Below, in pieces: positions 24,000-36,800 of a DNA stretch of 64,000 nucleotides (its first letter is position 1; the number at the start of each line of letters is the position of its first letter). This DNA comes from Stenopsyche tienmushanensis (lineage: Eukaryota > Arthropoda > Insecta > Trichoptera > Stenopsychidae), in contig WACJ01000116.1 in assembly GCA_008973525.1 (NCBI GenBank), positions 959,941-1,023,940 of the forward strand, in the 5' to 3' direction. The notes beneath the pieces are model-generated. The model ran no database searches and was not told the origin of the DNA. It worked only from the letters and a program-made list of their open reading frames with translations. A program made the position numbers and the translations under genes.

Positions 24000-24422
24000 C
24001 ATCAGGTATTTAAATGCTAATTCGAATTGATGATCGCGTGAGCTCCCATTTTCATATAACACCATCAATGTGACTGATTAAATTCCTTTCTGCTGACACA
24101 GGGACTAAAACTCGCAGAATTCCCGATTTCCCGACAAATTATTTATTTCCGTCGCTGCAGATGAATACTTATATAATTTTATACTTTGATGTGATTCGTA
24201 ATTATATTACGGAGGAATACAAAATTTTTGAACCCCGTATCTATTATATTTCATATCAATATTCCCATTATTAAAGTCGAGGTGTAGTAAATACATCACC
24301 GGTAGGGAAAGGTTAATATAACAATTTGAAAAACATATATGTACTGTATATATGTATACATAAATTAGACAGTTACTGCCCCTAGGCGTCGCCTAAGCTC
24401 GTCAATTAGTAGGTAGCCACTG
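24000..24422 (-). mobile_element. hAT-2 deleted copy
   Basis: Inverted copy of the element at 41174-41690, including the AATTTGTCGGG and GCAGCGACGG words and the terminus whose complement is CAGTGGC (24416-24422). Only a shortened dimerisation region (YLMTISPTSVED) remains. Confidence 0.75.
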
Positions 24423-25190
24423 CTTCCAAGCGTTCAGATTTCGGCGGGAATGTCTCGATTTAGTAGCCTTCATCGTGCTGGTGAGGTGTACGATTTGTTA
24501 GATAAAAATTTCAATCCCGAATTTTTCGGGATTCATGAGCACGTAAAACTGCCCAAGTTGAAGTCGCAGAAATGCCATGTTCTTGTGAACGATGAGAAAT
24601 TGACTACCTCGGGTTTTCCCGAGCATTCTCATGTACAGCAGCGATGTTTTTAGTAGACGTACGGGTGTTGGTTGATTAGCTTAGGAAATTATTCGTGAAA
24701 ATTAAACATATATAATCAGAGCCGTAACAAGGGGGTGGCAAAGCAGACGCCCACTACGGGCGCAACTGGGCTTGGGGCGCAAAACACAGAATACCGACCC
24801 AACCGAGAGTTGCACATGGTTTTTATTTTACTTGACAATTTAAATTTACATGAATCGACACTGATCAACTCTGTCTATTTTTATAATATATATTAAGTTG
24901 TCTAATCCCTCTTTTCTTCTTTATCATTTAAACATTAGGCCGACTCAGCCGGCAGTCTTCTTTGGATAATTTCGTTTTGTAATGAGAGTTCCGTTCGTGA
25001 GGCGACTTATTCATCTAATTCATCAGCGGTCCGAAAAGCGAACCGATTGGATACATAGACTTTGTGGCTACTTCGTCCTCTTTTAGGGCTTTTTGCGGCA
25101 TTTCTATGATCTGTACGATATATAACCAGAAATGACTCCGACTCTAATAATGGGAATATCGATATGAAATATAATATATATAGTGTTTTA
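24423..25190 (+). repeat. family B copy with hAT-type terminus, flanked by an inverted hAT-2 block
   Basis: Terminus CAGAGCCGTAACAAGGGGGT at 24717, then GGGCGCAAC and GAATACCGACCC, TTTTTATTTTACTTGACAAT, and a degenerate hairpin core near 25027. It ends next to CTAATAATGGGAATATCGAT (25145-25164), which faces its inverted partner in 24238-24290. 24423-24716 matches the flank of the 41174 copy and has no known coding. Confidence 0.65.
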
Positions 25191-26379
25191 ACTCTGCCGC
25201 GCAACATCTCACTGTTGTAAACGAAGAAGCAGACTCTCCGAGAATGTTCACTAATATCGAGATCATCATCGAGGTATGGAGTGTCCCGTACTCCAAGTGA
25301 TCCCCCAGTGCGGTTTCTGCAGCCGAACAACGCAACAATCGGCAGCTGCTTCAGCGACGAAAGTAACGCGAGGCTCGAGAAATCAACCGAGAGCTCCGAT
25401 ATATTGCAATAGTTTCAAAACATTATTTTGCTTTATCAGACGCTCCACGCTTTATTTACTCTAACTTAATCTACTATAGAGATCGTGATTCCAAAATATT
25501 ATTGGAATATCTACTGATCTTAGAAAATTAACAAAACAGGAGAGATTTCTCCTGTTATGTGATGATGACTATGACTATATATTTTGTTAATAAAAGCAAG
25601 CTAAAAATCAAAAAGATAAAAAAAGTCTTACACATGGCATCCGAAAATTCGTTGACAAAATAAAATAACTTTATTTGTTTATAGCATTTCTGAAATTAAA
25701 CAATTTATCGATGTGTATTTTGCATTCTATGTAATATTTGCTCGGTCTATTGAACGAATGATTTCATCAATGACATTGACGATGTTTGCAGAAATATTTT
25801 GTGTGTTAAGACGTGATCTGATTATTGATATTCATTGAATATTTGAAATGTTGAATTTAAAAATTTGCACAACCGATCAAATTAAACTGAAATTATTTCA
25901 ATACGACACAATATATCATTTGGAATAATAATTCTTTTTTGAATACCGTAAATCTACTCAAATACTGATTAACCCATATAGAAACATTTTTAAAAATCAC
26001 CATAACTTCCAATGTGTTTTATTATGCTTAACATATGTTATATTATTATATAAGACTTCTTTGCATTTACATTTTTGGTGGTTTTGTTGTTTGTCCTCTT
26101 TCATAAAAATATAAAAACACACTAATTTAATTTAAAACACAGTACATCCATGAATTTGGCATATGTTTATTTTTTTAAGTAAATAGTTTCGTTAAATGTC
26201 AAGTAAATTTTATCTACATTTATAAATACAATAAGAGATTTATTTATTTAAAAATATTTATTTTCATATTTTTGTCTATGAATAAGAGCGCAGCTTGTAT
26301 CAGTTTTTGTCTATGATCATAAAGTTAAGTTGGCACAAGTGGCGCGATTGGCGGTAGGCGACAAAGCTTTCACAACAAT
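25191..26379. other. intergenic region upstream of Siva
   Basis: 25190-25440 is less AT-rich than its surroundings and open in two minus-strand frames but matches no family I know. The remainder is AT-rich; the 60 bp before the Siva start (GTTGGCACAAGTGGCGCGAT onward) is locally GC-richer and probably promoter or 5' UTR. Confidence 0.5.
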
Positions 26380-28300
26380 ATGAAAAGACGCAATTCTCAA
26401 GAATTAGATGGCGCCCCGCGTCTGAAAACTCGCGTACAACAGCGGCATCACGATGACATCAATGCTATATATGGTATTTGTTCATTCTTAATCATGTGTA
26501 TTTTATTTTTTGCCTTTTGATCTTAAACTGCAAATCACTGATAAGATACGAATTGTCACTAACATTCATCACTGAGATATTATTCGCACCTGTTGCTAAT
26601 GAATACTTTTCCATCTGACACAGTTGTACATAACCTCTCGATCTTAAAATAAACAGATGACGAATGGAACTTTTATGCTTATCGTTCGTTGATTAATTGT
26701 TTATTTTTTTTAGATAAAACAATTCGCCTGTTACAAAAAGGAGCCAATAAAAAAAATAATAACGACGATCTTGATTCACTTAAAACACCATGCTTAATAA
26801 TGAATAATTCAAAGAATCCGGATAGTAAAGTTCAAAGATTAAAACAAATGAGCATAGCTAATAACGGATCATTGTATCTGAATGGCAATACATTGGTATT
26901 TATTAACTTTATGATTCTATTATAAATCTACTTAATTAAAAAATTGACATTTTAATGAATGTGCAAAGAATTAGTTCGATTTCAAATAGAATTTATTCTC
27001 ATGTCTGGGTACTATAACGGGATGTGGGTATCCTTTTTACAATATTTGTTTGATAATTGTTTTGAATGTCTCTTGTTTTTGACTCATCAAAGCAAATTTA
27101 GCAAATTGCAACTCCGTTACCATCGGAAGTTTATAAAAAAACTAAATACACATTCAATAAAATTTGCAGACATCAGATTCTTCAGTATGTATGTTATGCA
27201 ATTCAACTTTATACGGAGATGCAGCATCTTGCAGTTATTGTGAATTTCCGCAGTGCTCCTCGTGTGCTGAAAAATGTTCCGCGTGCAACTTACCAACGTG
27301 TCATAAATGCAGCATCGATAGGTAATATTTATACGGAAGAATAATCAACTTGAAATACACTCAGCTGCACTGAAAGTTTTCCAAACTTAATATTTAAGCT
27401 TGAATCAAAACTATGTAAAAATTGTGCAATTTTTACAAAAAATTGGCATTATATTAATTGCTTGCATGCGCAGGCGGGAAATTGTGATGCGATAGGTGGC
27501 TTTTTACTATGAGCATCAATACGTCTTTTTTGTCCTATAAGTTTACCTTTGAAACTTACTTTATGCTACTAGTCGCCGTTTACTAAGTGCACGTCCACTC
27601 CAACACAATAGCGAAGGTCAACCAATTTGCTACCTATCTTAAATTCATGTCAAAACATGTATCGACAACTCACACATTCGTTAAACAACAACAAAAAAGT
27701 GGGCAAAAAATTTCGAGGACGTATATATACATCCTAACCAATTTCGATACAGTTTACTTTGGATGCACATATACGTCCCGCCCACTTAACAGGTTAACTG
27801 AAATCGCCATCGTCAGATAAACTATTAAGCTCTTTCCACAAAGATAGGACGATTTTCGTTTGTGTTGTCTTGGAAGCAGGCGTTTGTTTTGATAATTATG
27901 ATATTCGCATCATTCTTATTGTTGACCAATTTCGTTATTCCTCCTTGACTGTTCTGGAGTGGCGTCATTAGCTGAACAACAGAAATATTATTATTATATA
28001 TATCCAAAGAAATGAACGAATATTGTGCGAATGTATCTTCCATTCACAATCTCCGACCAACAAGATAATCTCTCCGTCTCTGTTCGTCTCCGAGTCACTG
28101 GAATTCGGACACAACATTGTGTCTTACCTCGTTAAGGGCTTACTATGTTTATGTTTGGGTCTCATTCCGTGCCGCTGAGTCTACCATATAATAATGAATA
28201 TGATATACTGATTGAGTTTCGTTTAATAATTTATAAACCCTTTTTTTTTTTCAGCTATGGAGAAAATAATGGAATATACTGTTTCTCATGTTGCAGATGA
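26380..28300 (+). CDS. Siva: Siva-like apoptosis regulator with cysteine-rich C-terminus
   Basis: Exons 26380-26473, 26714-26895, 27170-27321, 28255-28300; 474 nt, 157 residues, all splice phases agree. The N-terminus MKRRNSQELDGAPRLKTRVQ matches the basic start of SIVA1, and DKTIRLLQKGA matches its EKTKRLLFLGA helix. From about residue 99 a cysteine array (VCMLC, CSYCEFPQCSSC, CSACNLPTCHKC, YCFSCCR) corresponds to the zinc-binding C-terminal region of SIVA1, which ends near CTSC. Known role in vertebrates: binds TNF-receptor family tails and other partners and promotes cell death; also acts in the nucleus. An acceptor TTTTTTTTTTCAG precedes the 46-bp last exon. Intron 3 holds an inverted family C repeat. 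Shorter than, but comparable with, human SIVA1 (175 residues). Confidence 0.88.
27825..28150 (-). repeat. repeat family C copy in Siva intron 3
   Basis: Inverted relative to 56820-57060: shared words AGGCGTTTGTTTTGATAATT, ACTGTTCTGGAGTG and TTGTGTTGTCTTG. Purely intronic. Confidence 0.75.
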
Positions 28301-29530
28301 TTAATAGCGATTTAAATTCTAATTAATTTATAAATAATATTCCTATAACTATTTATTTTGACTTAAGATTTATAATAAAAATGACTGCAAAATTAGCTGA
28401 AACTCAATTATCACTAAATATTATAATGCAATTTAAGTATATATTTATAATCTAGGAGATGCGCAGTGATGAAAACGTTCAGTGGATGATATCATTTTCA
28501 TTCCGTATTAAAATAACATCGGTTTGTGTGTCCTTCGTAAATAATGAAAATCAAATATGTGCAATTTTTACGTTTACATCATCAGTTTACATAGTATATT
28601 AGCGTATTTTTTTAACATATAGCAATCTTATCAGCCGTCTTAATTTTAATGCACACGTGTAAACACACGACTGTCTATTAATGCAATAAAAATATTAAAA
28701 AAATATCAAATTTATTATTCCATTTCTTCTGTATCATACATTCAGATCCTCAGTTTGCTCAATATTGAAGATAGAAAAACGACGACCTTGTTGATTTTGC
28801 TGAAAAAGGCTTTATGAAATGCAACGAGTCTAGTCCCTCGTTTCCTCACAAGAGCCCTGCCGGGTTAAGGTGAAGTCATACGTGACGCTTAAGTGCATTT
28901 AGGATTTGCTCTTATATCAACTGTCTCCTCGTCCATGTGCAACTTACCCAAGCAAATTCAAGACTGGGTGTTTTCCTATTTCAGGTTGACTCAGTTTGGT
29001 ATTTTCAAAGTGATATAGAAGGTAACGGAAGACAATGCTGTTATCTTCATTTGCCTCTCCTCTCAAGTGTTATAAAACATCGTAAATGCTCGAATAATCT
29101 TCATATTGGGTAATTTTTCAATACGCTTTTTTGCATCTGCCAACAATTATTTAATTTACCATAATGCTCATATTTAATGCTTACAAAACGATTAGTCACA
29201 TATTTAAAATAATCATTGTCATTAAGCAAATATTTCGATAGTTTTATACTCGGTTATAAAGTTCATAGTAAACATTATCAAGGTTATAAAAAACATGAAG
29301 CATCTCGATATTTTTTATTCTTATGTGCTTCCATTTCCTTGAAATTAATATTGATAACATTAACAATGACACAAAAATATTTGAGCTATTTGTTAATATA
29401 TTAGCGAATAGCAGAAATTATTTTATCATTGTCTACCCACCGGATATGTGACAATGCCTACTCAGAATTATTAGTAATTCATTATCTCTAACAGTGCTCT
29501 GCAACTGTAAAAAGAAAAAAAATCAAATAA
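28301..29530. other. intergenic after Siva, nothing recognised
   Basis: AT-rich with occasional AATAAA-type words (for example ATGCAATAAAAATATT near 28681) that could serve Siva. No supported coding region. Confidence 0.5.
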
Positions 29531-29770
29531 TCTAATATATAAAGATTTATCCGTTTGTTCGTATGTAATGCGCTACGATACCGTTCATCAGATTGCGATA
29601 AAACTTCGTCCATTTATTGCTAAGGATTGCGCGGGTAATATAAGCATAGTTTAATATACGAAAATAAAAATTTGTTTGTTCGTATTTTATGCGCTGCCAT
29701 ATCGTTCATTCAATTGAGATAAAATTTTGCCAACTTATTGTTTAAATTTTTTTAAATAATATAGATATAG
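29531..29770 (+). repeat. repeat family A, dimer
   Basis: Two diverged units in tandem: the first has GTTCGTATGTAATGCGCTAC and ATTGCTAAGGATTGCGCGGG, the second GTTCGTATTTTATGCGCTGC. The same two-unit order occurs inverted at 30490-30770 and 56068-56370. Confidence 0.75.
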
Positions 29771-29997
29771 ATGGAAATGTCTCGGATATTTATTTTTTGT
29801 AGAACTATTGTTAAACGGATTTTTTTAATGTTAAGACCTAAAACTAATGAAGCCCATATCCGGCACTGTATGCTGCTTTTTTATTGGAGTTGGAATACTA
29901 CAAAAAATATATATATCGGACAATAGAATCTCAAGGGATTAAGTGAGAACGGGAGGACTAGGCACTAAAATCCCTAATTGATACTGGAAAAAAATAT

Positions 29998-30130
29998 GGG
30001 GATTAACTTAGGAAATATTATTGCATCCTCCTTATTCACCAGACCCCATCCCAATGAATTTCCACCTTTTCAGATTCATAGAGCATAGCATGAAAGAAAA
30101 ACGATTCAAAAATGCAGCTGAATTTATTTC
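29998..30130 (+). mobile_element. mariner transposase fragment of a second subfamily
   Basis: Frame from 30021 reads HPPYSPDPIPMNFHLFRFIE, the last catalytic block of mariner transposases (family pattern HPPYSPDLAPxDYHLF); the final Asp is Asn here. No terminal repeats found. It differs from the 362 and 8206 copies, which read LPYSPDIAPSDYHFF. Confidence 0.75.
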
Positions 30131-30139
30131 GATCCTCTC

Positions 30140-30410
30140 CAGTATGAAACCTCAGGTTTTGAAACCAAGAGGTCCAATCATGAAGTCATGGACATGTATA
30201 GCAAGGCCGTCATCTTCATTTAGCAGGTCATGTGGCACAGATGCCGATACATCGAGCTCCCAAGCCGTCTTAGATACCCAACCGAATAGCAATTGGAGAG
30301 AAGAGGCCTAGGACAGACGAAAATGGCGACAAGCGCTGTCGGTGGCCAGGGTCCTTTCATAGGGCTATAAGCGCCACCATAAATAAAAAATAATAATAAT
30401 AAACAATCAA
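30140..30410 (+). mobile_element. non-LTR retrotransposon 3' tail with (TAA)n
   Basis: Frameshifted reading HMPIHRAPKP, RIAIGEKRPR, then DKRCRWPGSF, matching the C-terminal tail of LINE open reading frames (HRAPKR..., IGxRRPGRP). It ends in a short TAATAATAATAA tract near 30389-30400, as RTE-like elements often do. Fused directly to the mariner fragment before it. Confidence 0.55.
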
Positions 30411-30489
30411 CGCAATCCTAAATTACAAGAATATGATATTTTATGGGGTGGGTCGACTCCAATAAATCAGATTTATTATTTACTAGCGA

Positions 30490-30770
30490 ATACCCGGAAT
30501 CCAATATGCGCCAAAATACAATATTTTTACCATGCCTATATTATTCCCGCAAGTGTAAACAGTAAGTTGATAAAGTTTTATCGCAATTGAATGAACGGTA
30601 TGGAAGCGCATTAAATACGGACAAACAAACAATGATTTTTATATATTATACTAAGCCTATATCACTCACACAATCCTTAGCAATAAGTGGACGAAGTTAT
30701 ATCGCAATCTGATGAACGATATGGCAGCGCATCACATACGAACAAACAGATGAATTTTTATATATTAAGA
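30490..30770 (-). repeat. repeat family A, dimer
   Basis: Inverted dimer: GCAAGTGTAAACAGTAAGTT then, after the TATATTATACTAAG junction, ATCCTTAGCAATAAGTGGAC. The unit order matches 29531-29770 and 56068-56370. Confidence 0.75.
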
Positions 30771-31329
30771 AGATATGTACATAAAATTTTCTTTGCCACA
30801 TATAATACATACTTTAAGAAGTTTAATTGTTAGAGTGAAAATAATACACATTTGATCTTATTATTTTAAAACCGAGCATAAAGTGGAACGGTTTCTTAAT
30901 GCACAGTACTTTTAGTAGTATGCACTGTTGTTTGATGATACACAGTCCATTAGGCATTGATTTTGAAGACTTTTTTGAACTTTTTCCAGTCTCCAAAGGG
31001 AGCTTGTTGAAATCCAATGCAACGAAACTTTGCAATACGATTTTTAAAAGCACACCGAGTCACTATAATAATTTTGAATTAAACTCTATAATAATACGTA
31101 GTTGTTTTATTACAGATTTTGGAGTATTAATATAATTTATGTATTTAATAATATGCAGTTAAAAAGTTGCGGAGCCCTGATCTACAACACGAAACAATTC
31201 AGCGTTGATAAACCTCCTATATATTCAGACTAATCATCATTATAATCAGTCAACATTTTTATTTTGCATTCTGCCAAGGCTCATGAAAAATCACGTAAGC
31301 AAAAATTGATTAGAAGACTTCGCCGAAAA

Positions 31330-32480
31330 ATCTAGGAATTCAGCCATTCCTGTTTTCCGCCGTCCGCATGGCTATAGTGAGAGTTGAGTCAGTCGCCTCT
31401 TTCATATTGTTCCATCTTCGTGGTGATCGTTCTCTTTCCTGACACACTGCTCACTATCATTAGTGTTTTTAAATTTTCTCCATCCCGGCGAGCAATATAT
31501 CTGAAAAACTTTAGTATTTGCCCCAAGCAGAATGAGGCTTTAGGATGAGTCTATTTTTAACTCCGTTAGGATGGACTGATTGGTTCGTTCGGCAGTCCAC
31601 GGAATCCTCAGCATGCAACAGCACATTTCAAATGCATCTAGCGTCCATGTTTCCACTCCGTATAAAAACACGGAGAATACGAGCGTTTGGATCTCTTGTG
31701 GAGATCCCTCCTTCTCAGCCATTTGGTGCACGCCTCATTATATATTCCCCGTATATATTAAATAGCAATGGAGACAGAACGCAACCCTGTCTTTAACCGT
31801 TCTCTGTTTTAAAGCACTTTGATAGGGTATCGTCAATTTTTATTTGTGACGATCCTTCAGTATGGAGTGCTCTGATCATTTTTATCAGGTGAATAGGGAC
31901 TGCCATTTCTACAAGCACACATTCCACAGAGTATCCCATCTTACACAGTCGAAAATCTTTGTGTAATCCAAGATACAAAGCATCGTTGGAACATTGAACT
32001 CTCGGGGTTTTTCAATAAGCATTCTGATGTTCATGATCTATTCCTGGGTTCCTTGTCCTTTCACAAATCCTGCCTGTTCTCTTCTCCAATGTTTTTAAGG
32101 ATTTCTACAGATATGTTATCGGGTCCTGAAACTTTATTATTTATAAGCTTCTTAATGGCCCTTAATGTCTCCTCATACGTGATGTTGGGTTCTTTTGTGT
32201 GTAGCAGTTGTAGTAGTGAATTATCTATGGATTTTGATCGTTCCTTTATAGGTTTTCACAGTAAGACTCCACAAGTAATCTCCTTGAGACACGCGTTCGC
32301 TTATCAGTGAAACATCTTCGTTCTTAATCGTCCAATATTTGGCTTTGAAAACTAGTTAGAGCATTTTACGAATTGGATTCAATCTTCTTGCAAATCTTGT
32401 TTATATAATTTTTTTGTCATGTTGGCATAGTCTCTAAATTTTTTGTGATTTTGGAATAATGTTGCCACGCCATTGATATA
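31330..32480 (-). mobile_element. non-LTR retrotransposon fragment, reverse transcriptase to C-terminus
   Basis: Minus-strand translation with frame changes: GLHKDFRLCKMGY (family pattern DYxKAFDCVxW), then VEMAVPIHLIKMIRALH, KIDDTLSKCFKTENG, FSVFLYGVETWTLDAFEMCC, MLRIPWTAERTNQSILTEL, and finally a diverged tail containing AMRTAENRNGW. The order is that of LINE reverse transcriptase thumb and C-terminal domains. The catalytic YADD box is not visible. Multiple stops; inactive. Confidence 0.8.
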
Positions 32481-33838
32481 CATTCTACCTCAAATAAATA
32501 CCAATGTGCATTAATTTCAAAAATATTGATTCTCAAAAAATAACAATACGAGAATTGACCTTAAAAAAATATGTCATATGATTGTGATGTATGCAACAGT
32601 ATTTGTGAAATGGTGATTTTGATATGTGCAATATTAATTGTGCTGTATTTGCCAAATATTTGCACGATTTATCTCTTTAGCCTTCTATAACATTTTAAAC
32701 ATATACATGAATTTATTCAAATAGTGCCGAGTGCAATTTATCAACAAAAAACCAAGAATTTAAAATCTTCATTTTGTATGAGGATAAAAATTAAATTTAA
32801 CATGCATAAATTTAAATATATCGTTTTCAACAATTAGTGAAAATAATATTAAATTTATTAACATGAAGAGCCGATCATTTCGCTTTACCAAAACGTCCTT
32901 AAATATACTGTGCAAACCAATTTAAACGTCAAGAGTGCTAATTCGTTGAATAAAAAATAAGCAATATAGTGTAGTGTTTCGGTGAAAAGAGTATAAAAAT
33001 AAATAAAAAGCACACAATTAACCAACATATTTTTATTAATGTAAAAAAGCAATTAATTCGATAAATATATACAAGAAAAACATTTTTACTAACAGAAAAA
33101 GACAGCTATTAAATGCACCATTTTTTTGCAATAAACAAATTTGTGTATCAAAATATAAAAATATTTTTTTCATAACTTTGTTAAAATCTCCATTATCAAT
33201 GAGTACACTTTGTTCATAAATGCATGCGTTGTGTGCATCAGAAAAATTAAAACGGTTGGATATTTACCAAAAATTAAATTAGAATAATCTGACTTACTCG
33301 ATTAGAACTACAGTTGCCATTTTATAAATATTAGCATGGAATAGAACAGATATGTAAATATAAAAAACGGGAATGTTTTTATTTCATTTTAACGTATAAG
33401 TGCGTTTATAATAATAAAATTAAATCGTTTATTCATATAAATTTTGAAAAATAAATCAAGGACCCATCCATTTAGCTATAATTTTAAATCGTAAAATAAC
33501 TATCCAACATTTTACACCTACTATGTCCCATAGCCTATGCATTTAAACAGCGAAAATATATTTTAAAAAATTACTTCATTCAAATTAGAGCACTTCATTT
33601 TGGAGTATTGAAATTTTTATTCTTAATTACCAACACGAAGAAGGTCGTCCAATTATACGCAATAGATGGAGGAGGTATGCCGTGAGTGGCGCAGCCCGTT
33701 TCAATTCACACGATAATTTTGAGTCTCAGTTTCGGTACACATACAAATAGAAAAATAAAATCACATAGACACTGACTCAGATGGCGCTTTTGATCCGATG
33801 TTCTGATGTTCGACCACCTCAGCATAGATAGACAGCCA
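32481..33838. other. intergenic, nothing recognised
   Basis: Very AT-rich. 33640-33838 downstream of the cytochrome b5 stop probably includes its 3' UTR; no clear terminal signal chosen. Confidence 0.5.
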
Positions 33839-36800
33839 TTACGCAAACAAGAATCTATAAATGATGGTAGCCAGAACCCCGATTATGAGGGGTACCACCC
33901 ACGGGCCAAGTGAGCTGTAACAAAGCAACACCCAACATTCAGCCACACACAAGAAAGATAGTAAGCAAATATTGCGAATATAATATTCATCAGATCTGAT
34001 CATAGGCTTTTAATTTTATATGAGGCATAAAATTAAATCCACTGATTTGCGTCAGAATTCAATATTATATTCACAGAAAATTTCAGTCAAAATAATAAAC
34101 AATATTAGAAAGATTAACATAAAAAAATAATCTAAATGCATAAACTACTGCAGGAATTATTACTATTTATTATAAGAGATTCTATAATAGACCTAATTTA
34201 ATAAACTGCATAATTTTTACTGAACATTATTAATGCATATATTATTATTCAGAAATAATGTTAAATCATTTTTATATGCATCAATAAATTAATAAATGGA
34301 AAAATAAGCATTAGATAAAAGCATTTGCCATATTATATATACAGTGCAAATCTTACATTGCAATATAATAAAAGATAAAGATATACAGGATGTGGCAGAG
34401 AAACTACCTTGCGCTTTGAGCGCGATACATTGGAATAACTGTCGCTTCGGGATGCGCGTTTTAAATAAGGAAGTTTCCCCGCCGCACCCTTTATTAAGAT
34501 CATCAAAAAGATATTTTTTCTTCGGCACTATTATTTAATATTTTGTACAACACACTTTAGCTCATCATAATCGGAAGAAAAACGAAGCTTAGAATTGAAA
34601 AAAGAGTATCAAGCATCTGCTACATTGCTTAGAATTTGTTTTGCAGCTATCGATATTGAACATTCTTAGTGAATTTGTAAACACGGAAAATATTGGCTGT
34701 CGTAAAGTAATATAATACTTTTATTTGAAAGGTCTCACTCCAAACTAATATCAAATCTGAGCTAGATTCTACTCTCGGGGAAGTCGTATTTATCCCCAAA
34801 AATGTCGCAAAAAGCCCTCAAAGAGGACGGAGTCTGGCCACAAGGTCTGTGTATCCAACCGGTCCGTTTTTCAGACCGCTGATAAGGCAAATAGACGCCT
34901 CTCGTTAAATAAAGATCAACCATTAGAGAAATAAAATCATAAATGTAAGCAATAGAAGCGGAATATTCCTTATTTTAAAAAATAAAGAAGTTTTCCTTCA
35001 ATATTCATCATATTTGTTTTTATTGAAAATCATTTACATACATATTATGATTTTTAACTGGATTTTTTTAATTAAGTATTTTACAGAAGGAGAATATAAA
35101 TAACGATTTAAAAAAAATCCTTAGTAGCTTCCTGTTATGTTTTACAAAATATAAATTGTAGAAAATAGTTCTTCAAAACTAATATGCAGTTAAGAATAAA
35201 ATCCATTATTTTGATGTTATTAATACTTTTATAGCCATACTGCGTGTATATTAACTATTGCAAATAGCCATTTAACGATACAAAATCATTTCATTGCTCA
35301 ATGCATTACTGATTTTCCTAACGTGTACTTTTATGCGATGCAGTAATTTAATACAATAACTTTATCTAACTATAAATATCACGGCTTTTAGGTCATTTGC
35401 TTTTGTAAAATTTATATAGTTCCCCCACGACAAAATAAATAATAATAAATTAGGTTTTTTTTCATCTTTTACTTAACTAAAAAATACATTTTATTTAAGG
35501 ACCAGTAAACATAAAATTTGAATCAAGTCAATATAATATTTCTATTATTAAAATTGTGCAATGATAAAAATAAAAAATATTATTTTAGAAGTAAGCACCA
35601 ACACCACTTTTATATAATAGCACAAATGTAGTAGATTTAATGTGGAAATGAAGGATAAACATGCAGTGCTGCTATGTTTTAAAGTGCAGGGGCTTAAAAT
35701 GAATTAATGTAGAATTTCATTTATTAAAAAACTATATTACTAACGAAGTAATACGCAAATCAAATTCAGTCATGAATTAACATCAAATGGAATTCAATTG
35801 ACTTGATAAATGATACAACTGCATTTTTATCGAGGAGCACCATTAGCAAATCATTATGCAATTATTTTTCCATTACAGGTAATATTTAAGGACACACATT
35901 AAAGATAAATATGAAAAAAAAAAGAATTTTTTACCATCAAAACTTTTGTAAACGACAATGTGATTTATATAAGGATAATTCACTAAAACTTCAAGTTTCA
36001 AATATTGTAATATATATTTTAATACATTTCCCAATCATAATAAAACATTGGGAAATCAACTAGACATCAACACAGATAAATATATTTGGTCCATAAAATA
36101 CTTATATAAGTATAACAATGAGAGTCACGATGTAAATAGTAGCATCTTGAGATTTATGACATTCATTTATAAATAAGAGAGTAAATATTTTTTCCAATGA
36201 GAAAAGCTTTAGATTACATTAACAAAGCCATATGATATATGAAAAATATTATATTTATTCGAATGTACATTTTAAAGCGTTTTTGCGACTGTAATTTTAT
36301 TTGCACGGCAATAAAATAGGAATGAAAAATTTGAGGATTTGTTTGTGCATGAATCGGAAACCAATTTTAAGACATTTTGCACCTGTTGCTGCTGGCTGAA
36401 GAATCATCGTTCCAATTCATTTTTGACTCTTTGGTTGTTTTACGCTCCGCCTCCACGATTTCGCCAATCATGAATTGTTTCATCAGAGTTCTGTTGACCG
36501 TAAGCATAGTGGGTTATTCAAATTCAAAATCGCACACGCGTATACGACAAAAATTTCACCGCTATAATACTCACCGAGCGTCTGAACTGTGTCCTACGTC
36601 TTCGAAAGGTTCGCTGGCATCTTTACCAGCCTGCTCTAATAATACTTCTTCCCCGCCGGGATGCTGAAATAGCAAATAAAAACATTATAATTAAATGTGT
36701 TATTTACGGCGAGTTGACAAATTTGTTATTTACGCTGAACGTAACAAATAAAAACTCTTAACATGCAAACGCGCATTTTACTATTGATAATATGGACAGC

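Noticed and set aside
25007..25440. GC-richer segment open in several frames
   Set aside because: The left part is family B repeat; the rest matches no protein family I know, so no gene was called.
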